Source: a bacterium
GTDB taxonomy: Bacteria; Cyanobacteriota; Vampirovibrionia; Gastranaerophilales; Gastranaerophilaceae
DNA length: 64,000 nt
Direction of reading: 5' to 3'
NCBI GenBank assembly: GCA_017536545.1
Contig: JAFXHF010000001.1
Coordinates: 1 to 64,000 of the forward strand
Shown: positions 30,405 through 39,301 of the stretch, in pieces
How positions within the stretch are numbered: the stretch's first letter is position 1
Layout: each line of letters opens with the position of its first letter
Made by a program: the position numbers and the translations under genes
The notes under the pieces: generated by a model
Database searches by the model: none
Seen by the model: only the letters and a program-made list of their open reading frames with translations
What the model was told of the DNA's origin: nothing

Positions 30405-30906
30405 TAGCTTTTTCTGCCAAATCCTTTTCTAACTGTTGAGCCAAGGCTCTTGTATCACCTTTTAATTTAAAATATTCAGCGAATTTTGCAGTTGTTTTAA
30501 TATTAATACTTCTGCCGTTTTTATCTTTATGTTTAGAAACCAAACCTTTTTCAACAAGCTCTGCAACATGTTCATACGCAGCTGAACGCAATTTTACAAG
30601 TTCAGTTTGACGAATAGGACCTTTTAGGGCAATTACTAAAAGAGTTCTCAAAACAGCTGGAGACAAATCAACTGGACAAATTTTTTCAACAATATCGCTA
30701 TAATCTTCTTTTACTTGTAGAATATACCCATTTTCATCATCGATTTCTAACGCCCCATCACGTGAAGCATAATCCATAATCAATTCTAAAATCGCCTCTT
30801 CAATTTGTTCAGGCTCTGTATCTAAATAAACAGCAATTTCTTCTAATGATAAAGCTTTTGCGGTAACAAACAAAACCGCTTCAATTCTTGATTTAAGCTG
30901 TTGCAT
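30397..30906 (-). CDS. scpB: Segregation and condensation protein B
   Basis: Kleisin-associated winged-helix subunit of the bacterial SMC complex. From ATG 30906, with AAAGGTGG 5 bases upstream, it has 169 residues. Two winged-helix domains are visible (RIEAVLFVTAKALSLEEIA and LSPAVLRTLLVIALKGPIR). The typical order scpA-scpB is kept, with a 14-base overlap. It is slightly short at the C-terminus, as in many small ScpB proteins. Confidence 0.92.
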   Translation of the reverse strand: MQQLKSRIEAVLFVTAKALSLEEIAVYLDTEPEQIEEAILELIMDYASRDGALEIDDENGYILQVKEDYSDIVEKICPVDLSPAVLRTLLVIALKGPIRQTELVKLRSAAYEHVAELVEKGLVSKHKDKNGRSINIKTTAKFAEYFKLKGDTRALAQQLEKDLAEKANA

Positions 30907-31708
30907 GGCTACCACCTTTTACTACATATAAATCTGAATAAAATTCTTCTTGTTCTAGCTCATAATCAGTATCACGACTCAAGAACAACAACGCTAAATA
31001 CGCACTAATCTTATCCATACCTAACATAGTCAATTCATTTAATTCAATTTTTTCAACAGTATTGAAAATTTGTTCTAAATTATCTTTTAATTTCAAAACA
31101 GACTCTTCGATATACTCTTCGTGTGCCATTGCAACAATTTCATCTGGAGTAAGTCTTGAATAGTTTCTAACGTGTCTTTTTGCTCTTTCATGAGCAGATT
31201 TCATAGACGCACGTTTTTCTAATTTTTCATAAAACTCTAATTGTTTGATCAAGTCTTTCAATGTTACAACACGATTACGATTTAAACGAATTGAAGTTCT
31301 TCTTTGTAAAGCCTCATCAAAACTAACAACGTTACTTGTTGGAATGAATTCTTGATCTTCTGGATATTCAACAATAAATCCATCTTCATCATAAATTACA
31401 TCTTGTTCAGGTTCATCTTGGAAATCATCTAAAGATAAACCAGCTAAAACATTCGATTGCAAACGGCAGAGAATAGATGCAAATAACAAAGTTCTACTTG
31501 CAACTCGAAGATTCAATGATTTTAATTCAATCATCCTTGCAAGATATTTTTCTGTAACATCAAGAATATCAATATGCCAAGGATCAATCTTACCTTGCTT
31601 TGCCATTTCTACCAAGATACCGATACCATCATTGGCATCAAATTCTCCTGGTTTACCATATATTGAAGATTCTAAATCTTCCATATTTATTGGATTATTG
31701 TTCATCAT
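30893..31708 (-). CDS. scpA: Segregation and condensation protein A (kleisin)
   Basis: 271 residues from ATG 31708, where AGAG lies 6 bases upstream; ATG 31714 and 31705 are alternatives. The N-terminus EFDANDGIGILVEMAKQGKIDPWHIDI has the kleisin pattern that binds the Smc neck, and the C-terminal winged helix (about 200-265) binds the Smc head. It overlaps the end of smc by 14 bases, indicating translational coupling within one complex. The middle is acidic (DEPEQDVIYDEDGF). Confidence 0.93.
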   Translation of the reverse strand: MMNNNPINMEDLESSIYGKPGEFDANDGIGILVEMAKQGKIDPWHIDILDVTEKYLARMIELKSLNLRVASRTLLFASILCRLQSNVLAGLSLDDFQDEPEQDVIYDEDGFIVEYPEDQEFIPTSNVVSFDEALQRRTSIRLNRNRVVTLKDLIKQLEFYEKLEKRASMKSAHERAKRHVRNYSRLTPDEIVAMAHEEYIEESVLKLKDNLEQIFNTVEKIELNELTMLGMDKISAYLALLFLSRDTDYELEQEEFYSDLYVVKGGSHATA

Positions 31709-34700
31709 TGTCATCTCTTAGTTTTACACCTGTAACTTTTGTTTTACCTTTTTCTTTTTGGGTAACACCAATTGTTCTATTTGCAGCTTCAATCATAGGT
31801 CTTCTGTGACTTACTACCAAAAATTGAGTATCTGATGATTGTTTCTTAACCATATCTGCAATTCTTTCAACGTTCATAGTATCTAAACTTGCGTCAACCT
31901 CGTCTAAAGCGTAGAACGGAGCAGGCAAATATCTTTGAATTGAAAATACCAACGCTAAAGCAGTTAGGGCTTTTTCTCCACCTGATAAAGCACCTAATTT
32001 ATTATTAGTAGTTTTGTCTCTAGGTTTTGCTTCAATTGTCATACCTGCAGATAATGGATCTTTTTCATTTTCAAGAATCAAACGACCTTCACCTTCAGAT
32101 AATTGGTGATAAATATCTTTGAAGTTTTCATTTATGGCTGTAAATGTAGTCATAAATGCTTCTTTTTTCTGTTGCTCAAAACCATTCATCTTATCTAAGA
32201 TTGACTGACGTTCAGTTGATAAAGTTTTTATTTGGGTATCAAGTTCTTCTTTTCTTGCAGCCTTTTCTTCATAAGAAACGATAGCACGCATATTAACATC
32301 ACCCAATTCTTGCATTCTCTTATCAAGTCTTTGAATACGAGCGTTCAATTCATCAATAGAGATTTGAACAGGCTCTAATTTCTCAACTTCAACGCCTGCA
32401 TCTTGTAATAATTTAGAGGCTTCTTCTAGTTGAGGTTCTAATTCACGTCGTCTGGTTTTAAACGCTTCGATTTGCTCGTTAATTCTGTCGATTTCTGAAG
32501 ATTTAACTGCACTGTTTGTCTGCAAATCTACCAAGCTCTTATGAATATCTTCTTTTTGTTTCACAAGTTCTCCGATTTTTGCATCAATTACTGCAATTTT
32601 ATCAGATAGGGTATTTAATTGCTCCTCTAACTGAACGATTTCTTCACGATAAGTTACTTTATCTTTTTCTAAAGATTCATTGTTTTTTAATGTATTTTTG
32701 ATATCGTCTTCTTTTGAAACAATAAGCTGTTCGTTGAACTTAATAGTATTGTTATAACCATTAATTTCACTTGTAACACCCATAATACTATTATTCAAAT
32801 GACGAATTTCATCTTCAATACCTTGAGTTTTTTCTTTCAAATCTTTTAAGTCTTTATCATTTAATAACGCATCTAATTCAGCCAATTTATCTTGAGCTTG
32901 TTGAATTTCATCAGACAAATTAACTCTTTTTTCTTCAATTTTGTCTAGTTCTGCACTCAACTTTTCGATTTTTGGTTCATTTTCAGCCACAAAAGTTTTC
33001 TTTGTTTCTAATAAAGTTTGGCTATTTTCAAATTGAGATGCAATATTATTTAATTCAATCTTTGCTTTTGAATATTCAGTTGAAGAAGAAGAATATGTAA
33101 CTCTAATTTTATCTAGTTTGTCTTCTAATTCTTTTTTCAAAGATACGGCATTTTCATATTTCTTCTGTAATTCATCTAATTTTGATTTTGCAGCTTCAAG
33201 CTCTTTATCATCATTTTGACCGAAACCAAAGATAGATTTTTTCACATAACCACCAGTAATTGCTGATGATTTTTCGTACAATTTACCATCTAAAGTAACC
33301 ATACGATATTGACCAATTAACTTTTCAGCAGCTTCAGCATCTTCAACAACTAAAGTATCACCAACAGCATAGAAGAATGCATCCAAATACATATCATCAA
33401 AATCAACTAAGTTAATCGCAAAATCAATTACACCTTTACTATTTTTAGGCAATTGCAATTTTGATGGAGCTTTTTTGATTTTGTTTAATGGAATAAATGT
33501 AGCACGACCAGCACGAGATGAATTCAACAATTCCATCGCAACATATGCTGCGTGAGTATCATCTACAACAATGTGAGCCAATCTTCCACCAAAAGCAATA
33601 TCTAAAGCTAGTGAATATTCTTCATCAACTGAACCTAATTGCATTAATGGAGCGTGAACACCTTCTAAATTAGCATTCATAACAGTTGTTATTGGAATGC
33701 TAGAGCCTGAAGATGAAGCTGCACGTCGTTGAGCTTCCATATCAGAAAATTTTCTATATGCAGCTCTAACATCGTGGTCATATTGTTCCATTGCAGTTTT
33801 TGCATCGTCCAATTGTTGAATAGTTTTAACCTGGATTTCTTTTAATTCATCCATTTCTTTTTTCAGGTTGTCAACTTCCAACTCTTTTAATGATTTTGTA
33901 TCGCCAAAATTAGCTTTTGCATTTTCGGCATTTTCAATAAAGTCTTTAGCTTCTTGAACTTCTTTTCTTAAAACTCTTAAATCATTTTCTTTAGGTAATG
34001 ATGTCTTTAAAAGCTCATTATCTTTATCTTTTAACGCATCTAAATTACGGGAAACATCATTACGTTCTTGAATATATTTATCCGCAGTAGAACTCAAACC
34101 TGAGATATCTGCCAACTTCTTAGATAATTCATCCTTTTTATCTTTTAACTGAGTTTCTAAGATACCGATCTTATCGTGAGCCAATTTGATATTTAGACGC
34201 TCATCTTCGATTTTCTTTTTATATGTTTCAATACCATTTTTAGCGTTTTCGATAGACTGTAAACCTTTTTGAATTTGAGTCTCAGAATAATCGATAGCAT
34301 TTTTCTTTGTTTGAATACGAGCAGACAAATCACTTTGAGCATCTTTTAATTTATTACGCTCTTCTTCGCCTTGCTCTTTTAATTTTTCATCTAATTCTTT
34401 ATATTTTTCGTTTACAAGTCTAATTTTTTCATCTAAATCTTTTTTGTTAGCCTGTTCTTCTTTTAGTTTCTTATTTGATTGAAGAATATTTTCGTGAGCT
34501 AATTCTAAGTTACGTCTTAAATCAAAGAATTTAACAGTTCCAACTTGAGCTTCAAGTCCTGATTTTTCTTCTTGTAACTTTTTGTATTTTAACGCAACTT
34601 CACGTTCAGCCTTTAATTGTTCTAAAGTTTTTTCAACTTCTGAAAGGATTAAAAGTGCAGCCTCAACACGTTGTTCAACAGTTTTCAATTCACCAGTTGC

Positions 34701-35210
34701 TTGGTCTATTCTTCTATCAAAGTCAGCAACACCTGCGATTTCGTCAATGATTCCACGGCGAACTTTTGATGAACACATTACAATTGAGTTAACATCGCCT
34801 TGCATCATTACGTTGTAACTATTTGGGGTAATATTATATTTTTCTAAAATCGTTCTAATATTTGTTAAAGTATCAATTTTATCATTAAGGTAATATGTAC
34901 TTGCAAACCCTTGGTTAGTTTTCTTAATTCTACGAGCAACAGAAAGCTCTTTATCACCTTCAACATCACCAAATACAACTTTTACCATCGCTTCATTTTT
35001 GTTATTAAAAGTCGTAATAAAGTCTGATAAATTTTCAATACGCAAAGCACTACCAGTTCTAAGACCCAAGGCAAACATAACACTATCAATAATGTTACTT
35101 TTACCAGAACCATTCGGCCCAGATACCGTAGTAAAACCTTTTAACAAAGGTATTTCAGCTTTATTGGCAAATGATTTAAAATTATCAATTTCTAGTTGTT
35201 TTATGTACAT
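31695..35210 (-). CDS. smc: Chromosome segregation protein SMC
   Basis: ATPase of the bacterial condensin. About 1,171 residues from ATG 35210, chosen because GGGTAG lies 5 bases upstream and the family starts with MYIKQLEIDNFKSF. Head parts are Walker A GPNGSGKSN, signature LSGGEKALTALAL and Walker B FYALDEVDASLD. Two long coiled coils flank a hinge at about 520-650 (GVHAPLMQLGSVDEEYSLAL). Organised as smc-scpA-scpB-protease. Confidence 0.97.
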   Translation of the reverse strand: MYIKQLEIDNFKSFANKAEIPLLKGFTTVSGPNGSGKSNIIDSVMFALGLRTGSALRIENLSDFITTFNNKNEAMVKVVFGDVEGDKELSVARRIKKTNQGFASTYYLNDKIDTLTNIRTILEKYNITPNSYNVMMQGDVNSIVMCSSKVRRGIIDEIAGVADFDRRIDQATGELKTVEQRVEAALLILSEVEKTLEQLKAEREVALKYKKLQEEKSGLEAQVGTVKFFDLRRNLELAHENILQSNKKLKEEQANKKDLDEKIRLVNEKYKELDEKLKEQGEEERNKLKDAQSDLSARIQTKKNAIDYSETQIQKGLQSIENAKNGIETYKKKIEDERLNIKLAHDKIGILETQLKDKKDELSKKLADISGLSSTADKYIQERNDVSRNLDALKDKDNELLKTSLPKENDLRVLRKEVQEAKDFIENAENAKANFGDTKSLKELEVDNLKKEMDELKEIQVKTIQQLDDAKTAMEQYDHDVRAAYRKFSDMEAQRRAASSSGSSIPITTVMNANLEGVHAPLMQLGSVDEEYSLALDIAFGGRLAHIVVDDTHAAYVAMELLNSSRAGRATFIPLNKIKKAPSKLQLPKNSKGVIDFAINLVDFDDMYLDAFFYAVGDTLVVEDAEAAEKLIGQYRMVTLDGKLYEKSSAITGGYVKKSIFGFGQNDDKELEAAKSKLDELQKKYENAVSLKKELEDKLDKIRVTYSSSSTEYSKAKIELNNIASQFENSQTLLETKKTFVAENEPKIEKLSAELDKIEEKRVNLSDEIQQAQDKLAELDALLNDKDLKDLKEKTQGIEDEIRHLNNSIMGVTSEINGYNNTIKFNEQLIVSKEDDIKNTLKNNESLEKDKVTYREEIVQLEEQLNTLSDKIAVIDAKIGELVKQKEDIHKSLVDLQTNSAVKSSEIDRINEQIEAFKTRRRELEPQLEEASKLLQDAGVEVEKLEPVQISIDELNARIQRLDKRMQELGDVNMRAIVSYEEKAARKEELDTQIKTLSTERQSILDKMNGFEQQKKEAFMTTFTAINENFKDIYHQLSEGEGRLILENEKDPLSAGMTIEAKPRDKTTNNKLGALSGGEKALTALALVFSIQRYLPAPFYALDEVDASLDTMNVERIADMVKKQSSDTQFLVVSHRRPMIEAANRTIGVTQKEKGKTKVTGVKLRDDNDEQ

Positions 35211-35285
35211 AATTCTACCCAAGTGTAATGTATTAACCTATTATGACAGAGACACAAAGGTCATGTCAAAAGTATTTAAGATTAT

Positions 35286-35519
35286 TTACAATTCGGGTGT
35301 TATATCTACACCTTTAAAAAACTCTTCCATAGGAATTGCCAAAACTTTAGACATTTTATATAAAACAATAGCAGTTGGAGATGTAAGACCCTGCTCAACC
35401 TTACTAACATAACTTAAGCTCATATCAATCATTTCTGCAAAAACTTCTTGAGTAAAATCCTTACGCAAGCGTTCTGCTTTAATATTACGACCAATAATAT
35501 ATTTAAAATCCTTACCCAT
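35286..35519 (-). CDS. XRE-family transcriptional regulator
   Basis: A single Cro/CI-type HTH domain, 77 residues from MGKDFKYIIG: IKAERLRKDFTQEVFAEMID then MSLSYVSKVEQGLTSP, and a final helix IPMEEFF. The start is uncertain, because AAGG lies 15 bases away and in-frame ATGs exist at 35552 and 35570. It is divergent from the pilin gene, and a perfect 16-base palindrome lies between them, a likely operator. It lies in the short gap upstream of smc. Confidence 0.8.
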   Translation of the reverse strand: MGKDFKYIIGRNIKAERLRKDFTQEVFAEMIDMSLSYVSKVEQGLTSPTAIVLYKMSKVLAIPMEEFFKGVDITPEL

Positions 35520-35574
35520 TTGATAATTATATAACCTTGACAAAATTTTCATAAGTGAATATACTGACATGTAA

Positions 35575-35590
35575 TATCAATATATTGATA
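35575..35590. promoter_or_regulatory. Perfect 16-base palindrome, candidate operator
   Basis: TATCAATATATTGATA reads the same on both strands and lies in the divergent region between the XRE gene and the pilin gene, as expected for autoregulation by a dimeric XRE repressor. Confidence 0.5.
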
Positions 35591-35623
35591 CACAATAATA
35601 AAAAATTGATAGACTGGAGTTAT

Positions 35624-36436
35624 ATGAGAGCTACTTTTAAAAAAATAAATTTCACCTTTGCAGAAAGTAGTACGCACAAAGGTATGCCACCAGTATTGGC
35701 TAAAACAGGTTTTACATTAGCTGAAGTTTTAATCACCCTTGGTATAATTGGAGTGGTTGCAGCTATGACTATTCCTAATTTAATTGCTAACACTCGAGCT
35801 CACCAATATCGTGCAAAATTCAAAAAAGCTATTTCCAGTCTATCTCAAGCTGCTAGATTGAGCCAATCTCTATACGGATATGACTTTGCTGGACTAGATA
35901 CACAATGTAGCTCTAACGGAGGTTCAGACCACCCTGATAGTATTATGTCGGTTTGTGCATTATTTAATGGCACACTTACTGGTGCAACATATTATCACGC
36001 AGCTACAGATATAAAATTAGAACAAAATGGTAATAGTACAAATTATACTGCGTACACCCCATATATTACGAGTTATATAGCATCAATGTCAAACCTTACA
36101 AACGCTCACGCATACGTATTAGCAGATGGCACAATTGTAGCATTTTCACCGTCGATGGGTACCCATGGCTGCACACTAAATATCGGACAAACTCTAGCAA
36201 GCGGTTATACCTCTACAACGATGGCGTCCTGCGTTGGCTTTATTGATGTTAATGGACCAAACTTGCCAAATAAAGAAGTTAGCTGTTCATCAGGCTCAAA
36301 TAAAATTGAAGACAACAATTGTATTGTAAAAAATGATGCACAACATATGACAGACATCTTCCCTGTTCGCTTTCATGATGGAATTGTCGAACCTGCAACA
36401 GCCGCAGCTAGATACGTTTTAAAAACTGCAAAATAA
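35624..36436 (+). CDS. Type IV pilin-like prepilin protein with long leader
   Basis: 270 residues from ATG 35624 (GGAG 4 bases upstream). A 29-residue leader precedes G/FTLAEVLITLGIIGVVAAMTI, the prepilin peptidase site and N-terminal helix with the usual Glu at +5. The leader is much longer than the common 6-10 residues and contains FTFAES at 10-15, an echo of the mature FTLAEV. The rest is a pseudopilin-like head with four Cys. No pilin assembly genes are nearby; such scattered pilins are common in this lineage by my recollection. It ends one base before the convergent regulator. Confidence 0.85.
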   Translation: MRATFKKINFTFAESSTHKGMPPVLAKTGFTLAEVLITLGIIGVVAAMTIPNLIANTRAHQYRAKFKKAISSLSQAARLSQSLYGYDFAGLDTQCSSNGGSDHPDSIMSVCALFNGTLTGATYYHAATDIKLEQNGNSTNYTAYTPYITSYIASMSNLTNAHAYVLADGTIVAFSPSMGTHGCTLNIGQTLASGYTSTTMASCVGFIDVNGPNLPNKEVSCSSGSNKIEDNNCIVKNDAQHMTDIFPVRFHDGIVEPATAAARYVLKTAK

Positions 36437-36437
36437 A

Positions 36438-37613
36438 TTAGTTAGTTTCCATTTCTTGATATTGCTTTGCAAATTGAGGGTTTACTGCAAGCCATTTGAA
36501 TGTTTGAGCTTCAATTTCAGGAATATCAATTACAAATGTTCCACCATAACGACCTCTTGAAAATACCAAGAATCCCTCTTTTGCCAAATTGTGAAATGCT
36601 TTTCTGATTGTATTTGGACTCAAATCAAATTTTTTAGAAAGTTCCATAATTGATGGTAATTTATCACCAATTTCATATTCCTCAGCAATCATACGTTTAA
36701 TATTGTTTTGAGTTTTTTCATAATGGTAGAATGCTGTATCTCTAGCTGGTGCAAAAATTGAAGTTTCTGGTTTCAATGTTGAAATTTGACCATTTGGCAT
36801 CTTAATTACAGAGGTTCCATATCTACCACGGCGGGCAAGTAAAATTCCTCTATCAATTAACACGGCTAAAGCATCATGAACAGTTTTTAAACTAGCTTTT
36901 AAGTTCTTTGACAATTCACCGTGTGCTGGCATTTTATCACCAATTTTAAGATTATTATTGATGTAATCTTCCAAATCTTTAACTACCATATCAACTAAAG
37001 TTTCAGAGGATTGAGAAATTACACCTGTTTTGATATCAAAATCTAAAGTGATTACAGACCAACCGCAATCACGAGCATTTTTAAATCTATGACAAACAAT
37101 ATTTTGAGTTGCCAAGGTCTCTAATGCAAGTCTTGTTGTATTTGCAGCAAAACCGATAATTGTCGCAACAGTACTTGAAGATGGTAGTTGAGAACCAACT
37201 TTAAACCCACCTGTTTTAATATAACGTTTGATTGCATCAACTGCTAAATCTCTTTTTGAAGTAAGTTTTCTCACTGTTGACTCTGAATTATTATAATCTT
37301 TAATCATTGTTCCAATACATTGTTTTGATTCAACATATCCTAAATCTTCAAGGTATCTAAATGCGTTTTGCATTGTGCCAACACTAACCCCTAGAAGATA
37401 AGCAAATTCCGCTTTTGATGGAATAATATTATTCACCTGAACTTTGCCAGATGCTAAATCTGTCTTAATCCACTCAGAAAGCCATTTCCCGATTACAATA
37501 GATTTTGATTCATCACAATTTTTTAAATCTGGAAGCTCAATTGAAATATCAGATATATTAATTTTTGACAAATCAGATTTCTTTGGAAACATATAATTAT
37601 CTCTAGAATTCAT
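36438..37613 (-). CDS. Transcriptional regulator with four tandem GntR-type winged-helix domains
   Basis: 391 residues from ATG 37613 (AGGT 9 bases upstream; the TTG at 37634 is rejected). Four similar units can be aligned, each an initial helix, then KVG..LPS, an HTH and a wing. They lie around residues 38-108 (IIPSKAEFAYLLGVSVGTMQ), 118-185 (QLPSSSTVATIIGFAANTTR), 205-275 (KMPAHGELSKNLKASLKTVH) and 300-365 (KLPSIMELSKKFDLSPNTIR). Units 3 and 4 end in near-identical RRGRYGTSVI and SRGRYGGTFVI wings. No effector-binding domain is present. GntR proteins normally have one such domain. It is divergent from the Y-family polymerase, which it may control. Confidence 0.82.
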   Translation of the reverse strand: MNSRDNYMFPKKSDLSKINISDISIELPDLKNCDESKSIVIGKWLSEWIKTDLASGKVQVNNIIPSKAEFAYLLGVSVGTMQNAFRYLEDLGYVESKQCIGTMIKDYNNSESTVRKLTSKRDLAVDAIKRYIKTGGFKVGSQLPSSSTVATIIGFAANTTRLALETLATQNIVCHRFKNARDCGWSVITLDFDIKTGVISQSSETLVDMVVKDLEDYINNNLKIGDKMPAHGELSKNLKASLKTVHDALAVLIDRGILLARRGRYGTSVIKMPNGQISTLKPETSIFAPARDTAFYHYEKTQNNIKRMIAEEYEIGDKLPSIMELSKKFDLSPNTIRKAFHNLAKEGFLVFSRGRYGGTFVIDIPEIEAQTFKWLAVNPQFAKQYQEMETN

Positions 37614-37639
37614 AATAATTTTACCTACTTTCAATTTTA

Positions 37640-37668
37640 ATAATATACTATGTGTAAAAAAACATCAA
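37640..37668 (-). promoter_or_regulatory. Promoter of the four-domain regulator
   Basis: On the minus strand TTGATG (37668-37663), a 17-base spacer and TATTAT (37645-37640). It lies back to back with the polymerase promoter in a 133-base gap. Confidence 0.6.
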
Positions 37669-37711
37669 GGAAATTTTTGCTAGTATTTTAAAAATTATTA
37701 CAAAACAGATA

Positions 37712-37740
37712 TTGACGAAATAATAAAATAGACCGATACT
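37712..37740 (+). promoter_or_regulatory. Promoter giving a leaderless Y-family polymerase mRNA
   Basis: TTGACG (37712-37717), a 17-base spacer and GATACT (37735-37740), then 6 bases and ATG 37747. There is no ribosome site, so translation probably begins at the mRNA 5' end. Confidence 0.6.
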
Positions 37741-37746
37741 ATTTTT

Positions 37747-38931
37747 ATGGGGAAACAGAAAGTAATAGCATTAGTTGACTGTGATTCATTTTTTGTATCT
37801 TGCGAGCAAAAAAGGAATCCTGAGTTAAAAGGAAAGCCAGTTTGTGTTTTATCAAACAACGATGGGTGTGTAATTTCTCGCTCTCGAGAAGCTAAAAAGA
37901 TGGGAGTTAGAATGGGTGAACCTTATTTTATGTGTAAAAAAGAACATCCAAAAGCCATCTACATCACAGCAGACCACGAGTATTACTCATTTGTTTCTCA
38001 TCAAGTAATGTCCGTATTGAAAGATTTCAGTCCATTAGTTCAAATTTACTCAGTAGATGAAGCCTTTGTTGATTTAACAGGTCTAACAAAGCTCTATAAA
38101 CGTAATTATAAAAAACTAGCAATATTTTTAAGACAAAGGGTTCTTGATGAAGCTGATATTCCTGTCTCAATTGGTGTAAGTTCAACAAAAACTCTTGCCA
38201 AATTAGCCTCCGATAAATCAAAACATATGACAGAAGGTGTTTATTTAATCGGTAAGAGAAAAATCGAAAAAGAACTAAAAGACACTAGAATTGAAGAAAT
38301 TTGGGGAATTGGCAGACGTCTAAGCGTTGGACTAAAAAAACACGGGATTATAACCGCACTTGAGCTTGTAAAAAAAGACGACAAGTGGCTTGATAAAGAA
38401 ATTGGAATTCACGGAATTGAAATGAAACATGAGCTTTTAGGAGAAATGGTTTCGATAGTTACAAACGCTGAAAAACTCCCAAAATCCATTCAAAATACAA
38501 AAGCATTTGGTATATTCACCTCAGATTTTAATTACATCAAAAACGAATTAAACAAGCATATTCATACCTCTTGCAGAAAACTTCGTTCATACAATACAAA
38601 ATGTATGCAAATTGGTGTTATGCTTAGAACAAAAGATTTTAGGGTTTTTTATACAAAAAAAGATTTATTAACACCTGTTGATTTTGAACTAGAAATTTCA
38701 AACATTGCAATAAAGTTATTAGAAGAAATCTATGACCCAAACATTTTATACAGAAGCACAGGTGTCACCTTAGAAAAAATAGGCGAACAAGGTTCTGAAC
38801 AACTTTCGCTATATGCAGACAACACCGACATTGAGAAAAAAGCAAAACTTGCTCAATGTTTCGATAAACTAGAATCAAAATTTGGTAAAAACATAATTAA
38901 AACAGGATTTTATACAAAAGAACAAAAATAA
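37747..38931 (+). CDS. Y-family DNA polymerase, UmuC type
   Basis: Translesion polymerase of 394 residues. Catalytic motifs are LVDCDSFFVSCEQ (first Asp) and YSVDEAFVDLTG (Asp-Glu pair). The palm ends in an HhH region (IEEIWGIGRRLSVGLKKHGI), and the little-finger domain and C-terminal extension match UmuC rather than DinB. There is no umuD or lexA next to it and no obvious LexA box, so its SOS control is unclear. The divergent four-domain regulator is a candidate controller. Confidence 0.93.
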   Translation: MGKQKVIALVDCDSFFVSCEQKRNPELKGKPVCVLSNNDGCVISRSREAKKMGVRMGEPYFMCKKEHPKAIYITADHEYYSFVSHQVMSVLKDFSPLVQIYSVDEAFVDLTGLTKLYKRNYKKLAIFLRQRVLDEADIPVSIGVSSTKTLAKLASDKSKHMTEGVYLIGKRKIEKELKDTRIEEIWGIGRRLSVGLKKHGIITALELVKKDDKWLDKEIGIHGIEMKHELLGEMVSIVTNAEKLPKSIQNTKAFGIFTSDFNYIKNELNKHIHTSCRKLRSYNTKCMQIGVMLRTKDFRVFYTKKDLLTPVDFELEISNIAIKLLEEIYDPNILYRSTGVTLEKIGEQGSEQLSLYADNTDIEKKAKLAQCFDKLESKFGKNIIKTGFYTKEQK

Positions 38932-38968
38932 TTTATTTAGGATATAATATACTAAAAGGGGTTCACTT

Positions 38969-39301
38969 ATGAAAGTAAGCACTATAAAAAATATAAGTTT
39001 TTCTGCAAATAATACACAAGAAAAGAAATCCGATTTCTTGTCTTCTTTTCATGAAAAAGCTCGTAATCAAGCTGATATGACAGACACTGTTGTAGTGCCA
39101 AGAACAATCTTTAAAGGTTATCTTGGCTTTATGGCTGGGACAACTTTAACCTCAATTGGTGCATTATTAAAAAATCACCCAAGAACATCAAAAACACTAA
39201 ATATAGCAGGTTTATTAACTTGCTTATATGGGACATACTCTTTTGTTCGCCCATTTATCATCAAAGATACAAAAGGGGTTGATACAACAAAATCAGCTTA
39301 G
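38969..39301 (+). CDS. Tagged small membrane protein
   Basis: 110 residues, no known family. It starts MKVSTIKNISFSANNTQEKK, the F-S-A form of the shared tag, then a charged stretch and two hydrophobic segments (about 48-66 and 75-95), probably a helical hairpin in the membrane. AAGGGG lies 7 bases before the ATG. Its stop codon overlaps that of the large tagged gene on the other strand. It may be co-transcribed with the polymerase 37 bases upstream. Confidence 0.7.
   Translation: MKVSTIKNISFSANNTQEKKSDFLSSFHEKARNQADMTDTVVVPRTIFKGYLGFMAGTTLTSIGALLKNHPRTSKTLNIAGLLTCLYGTYSFVRPFIIKDTKGVDTTKSA

Noticed and set aside
37660..37746. LexA box before the Y-family polymerase
   Set aside because: No inverted repeat resembling a known cyanobacterial or Gram-positive SOS box is seen.
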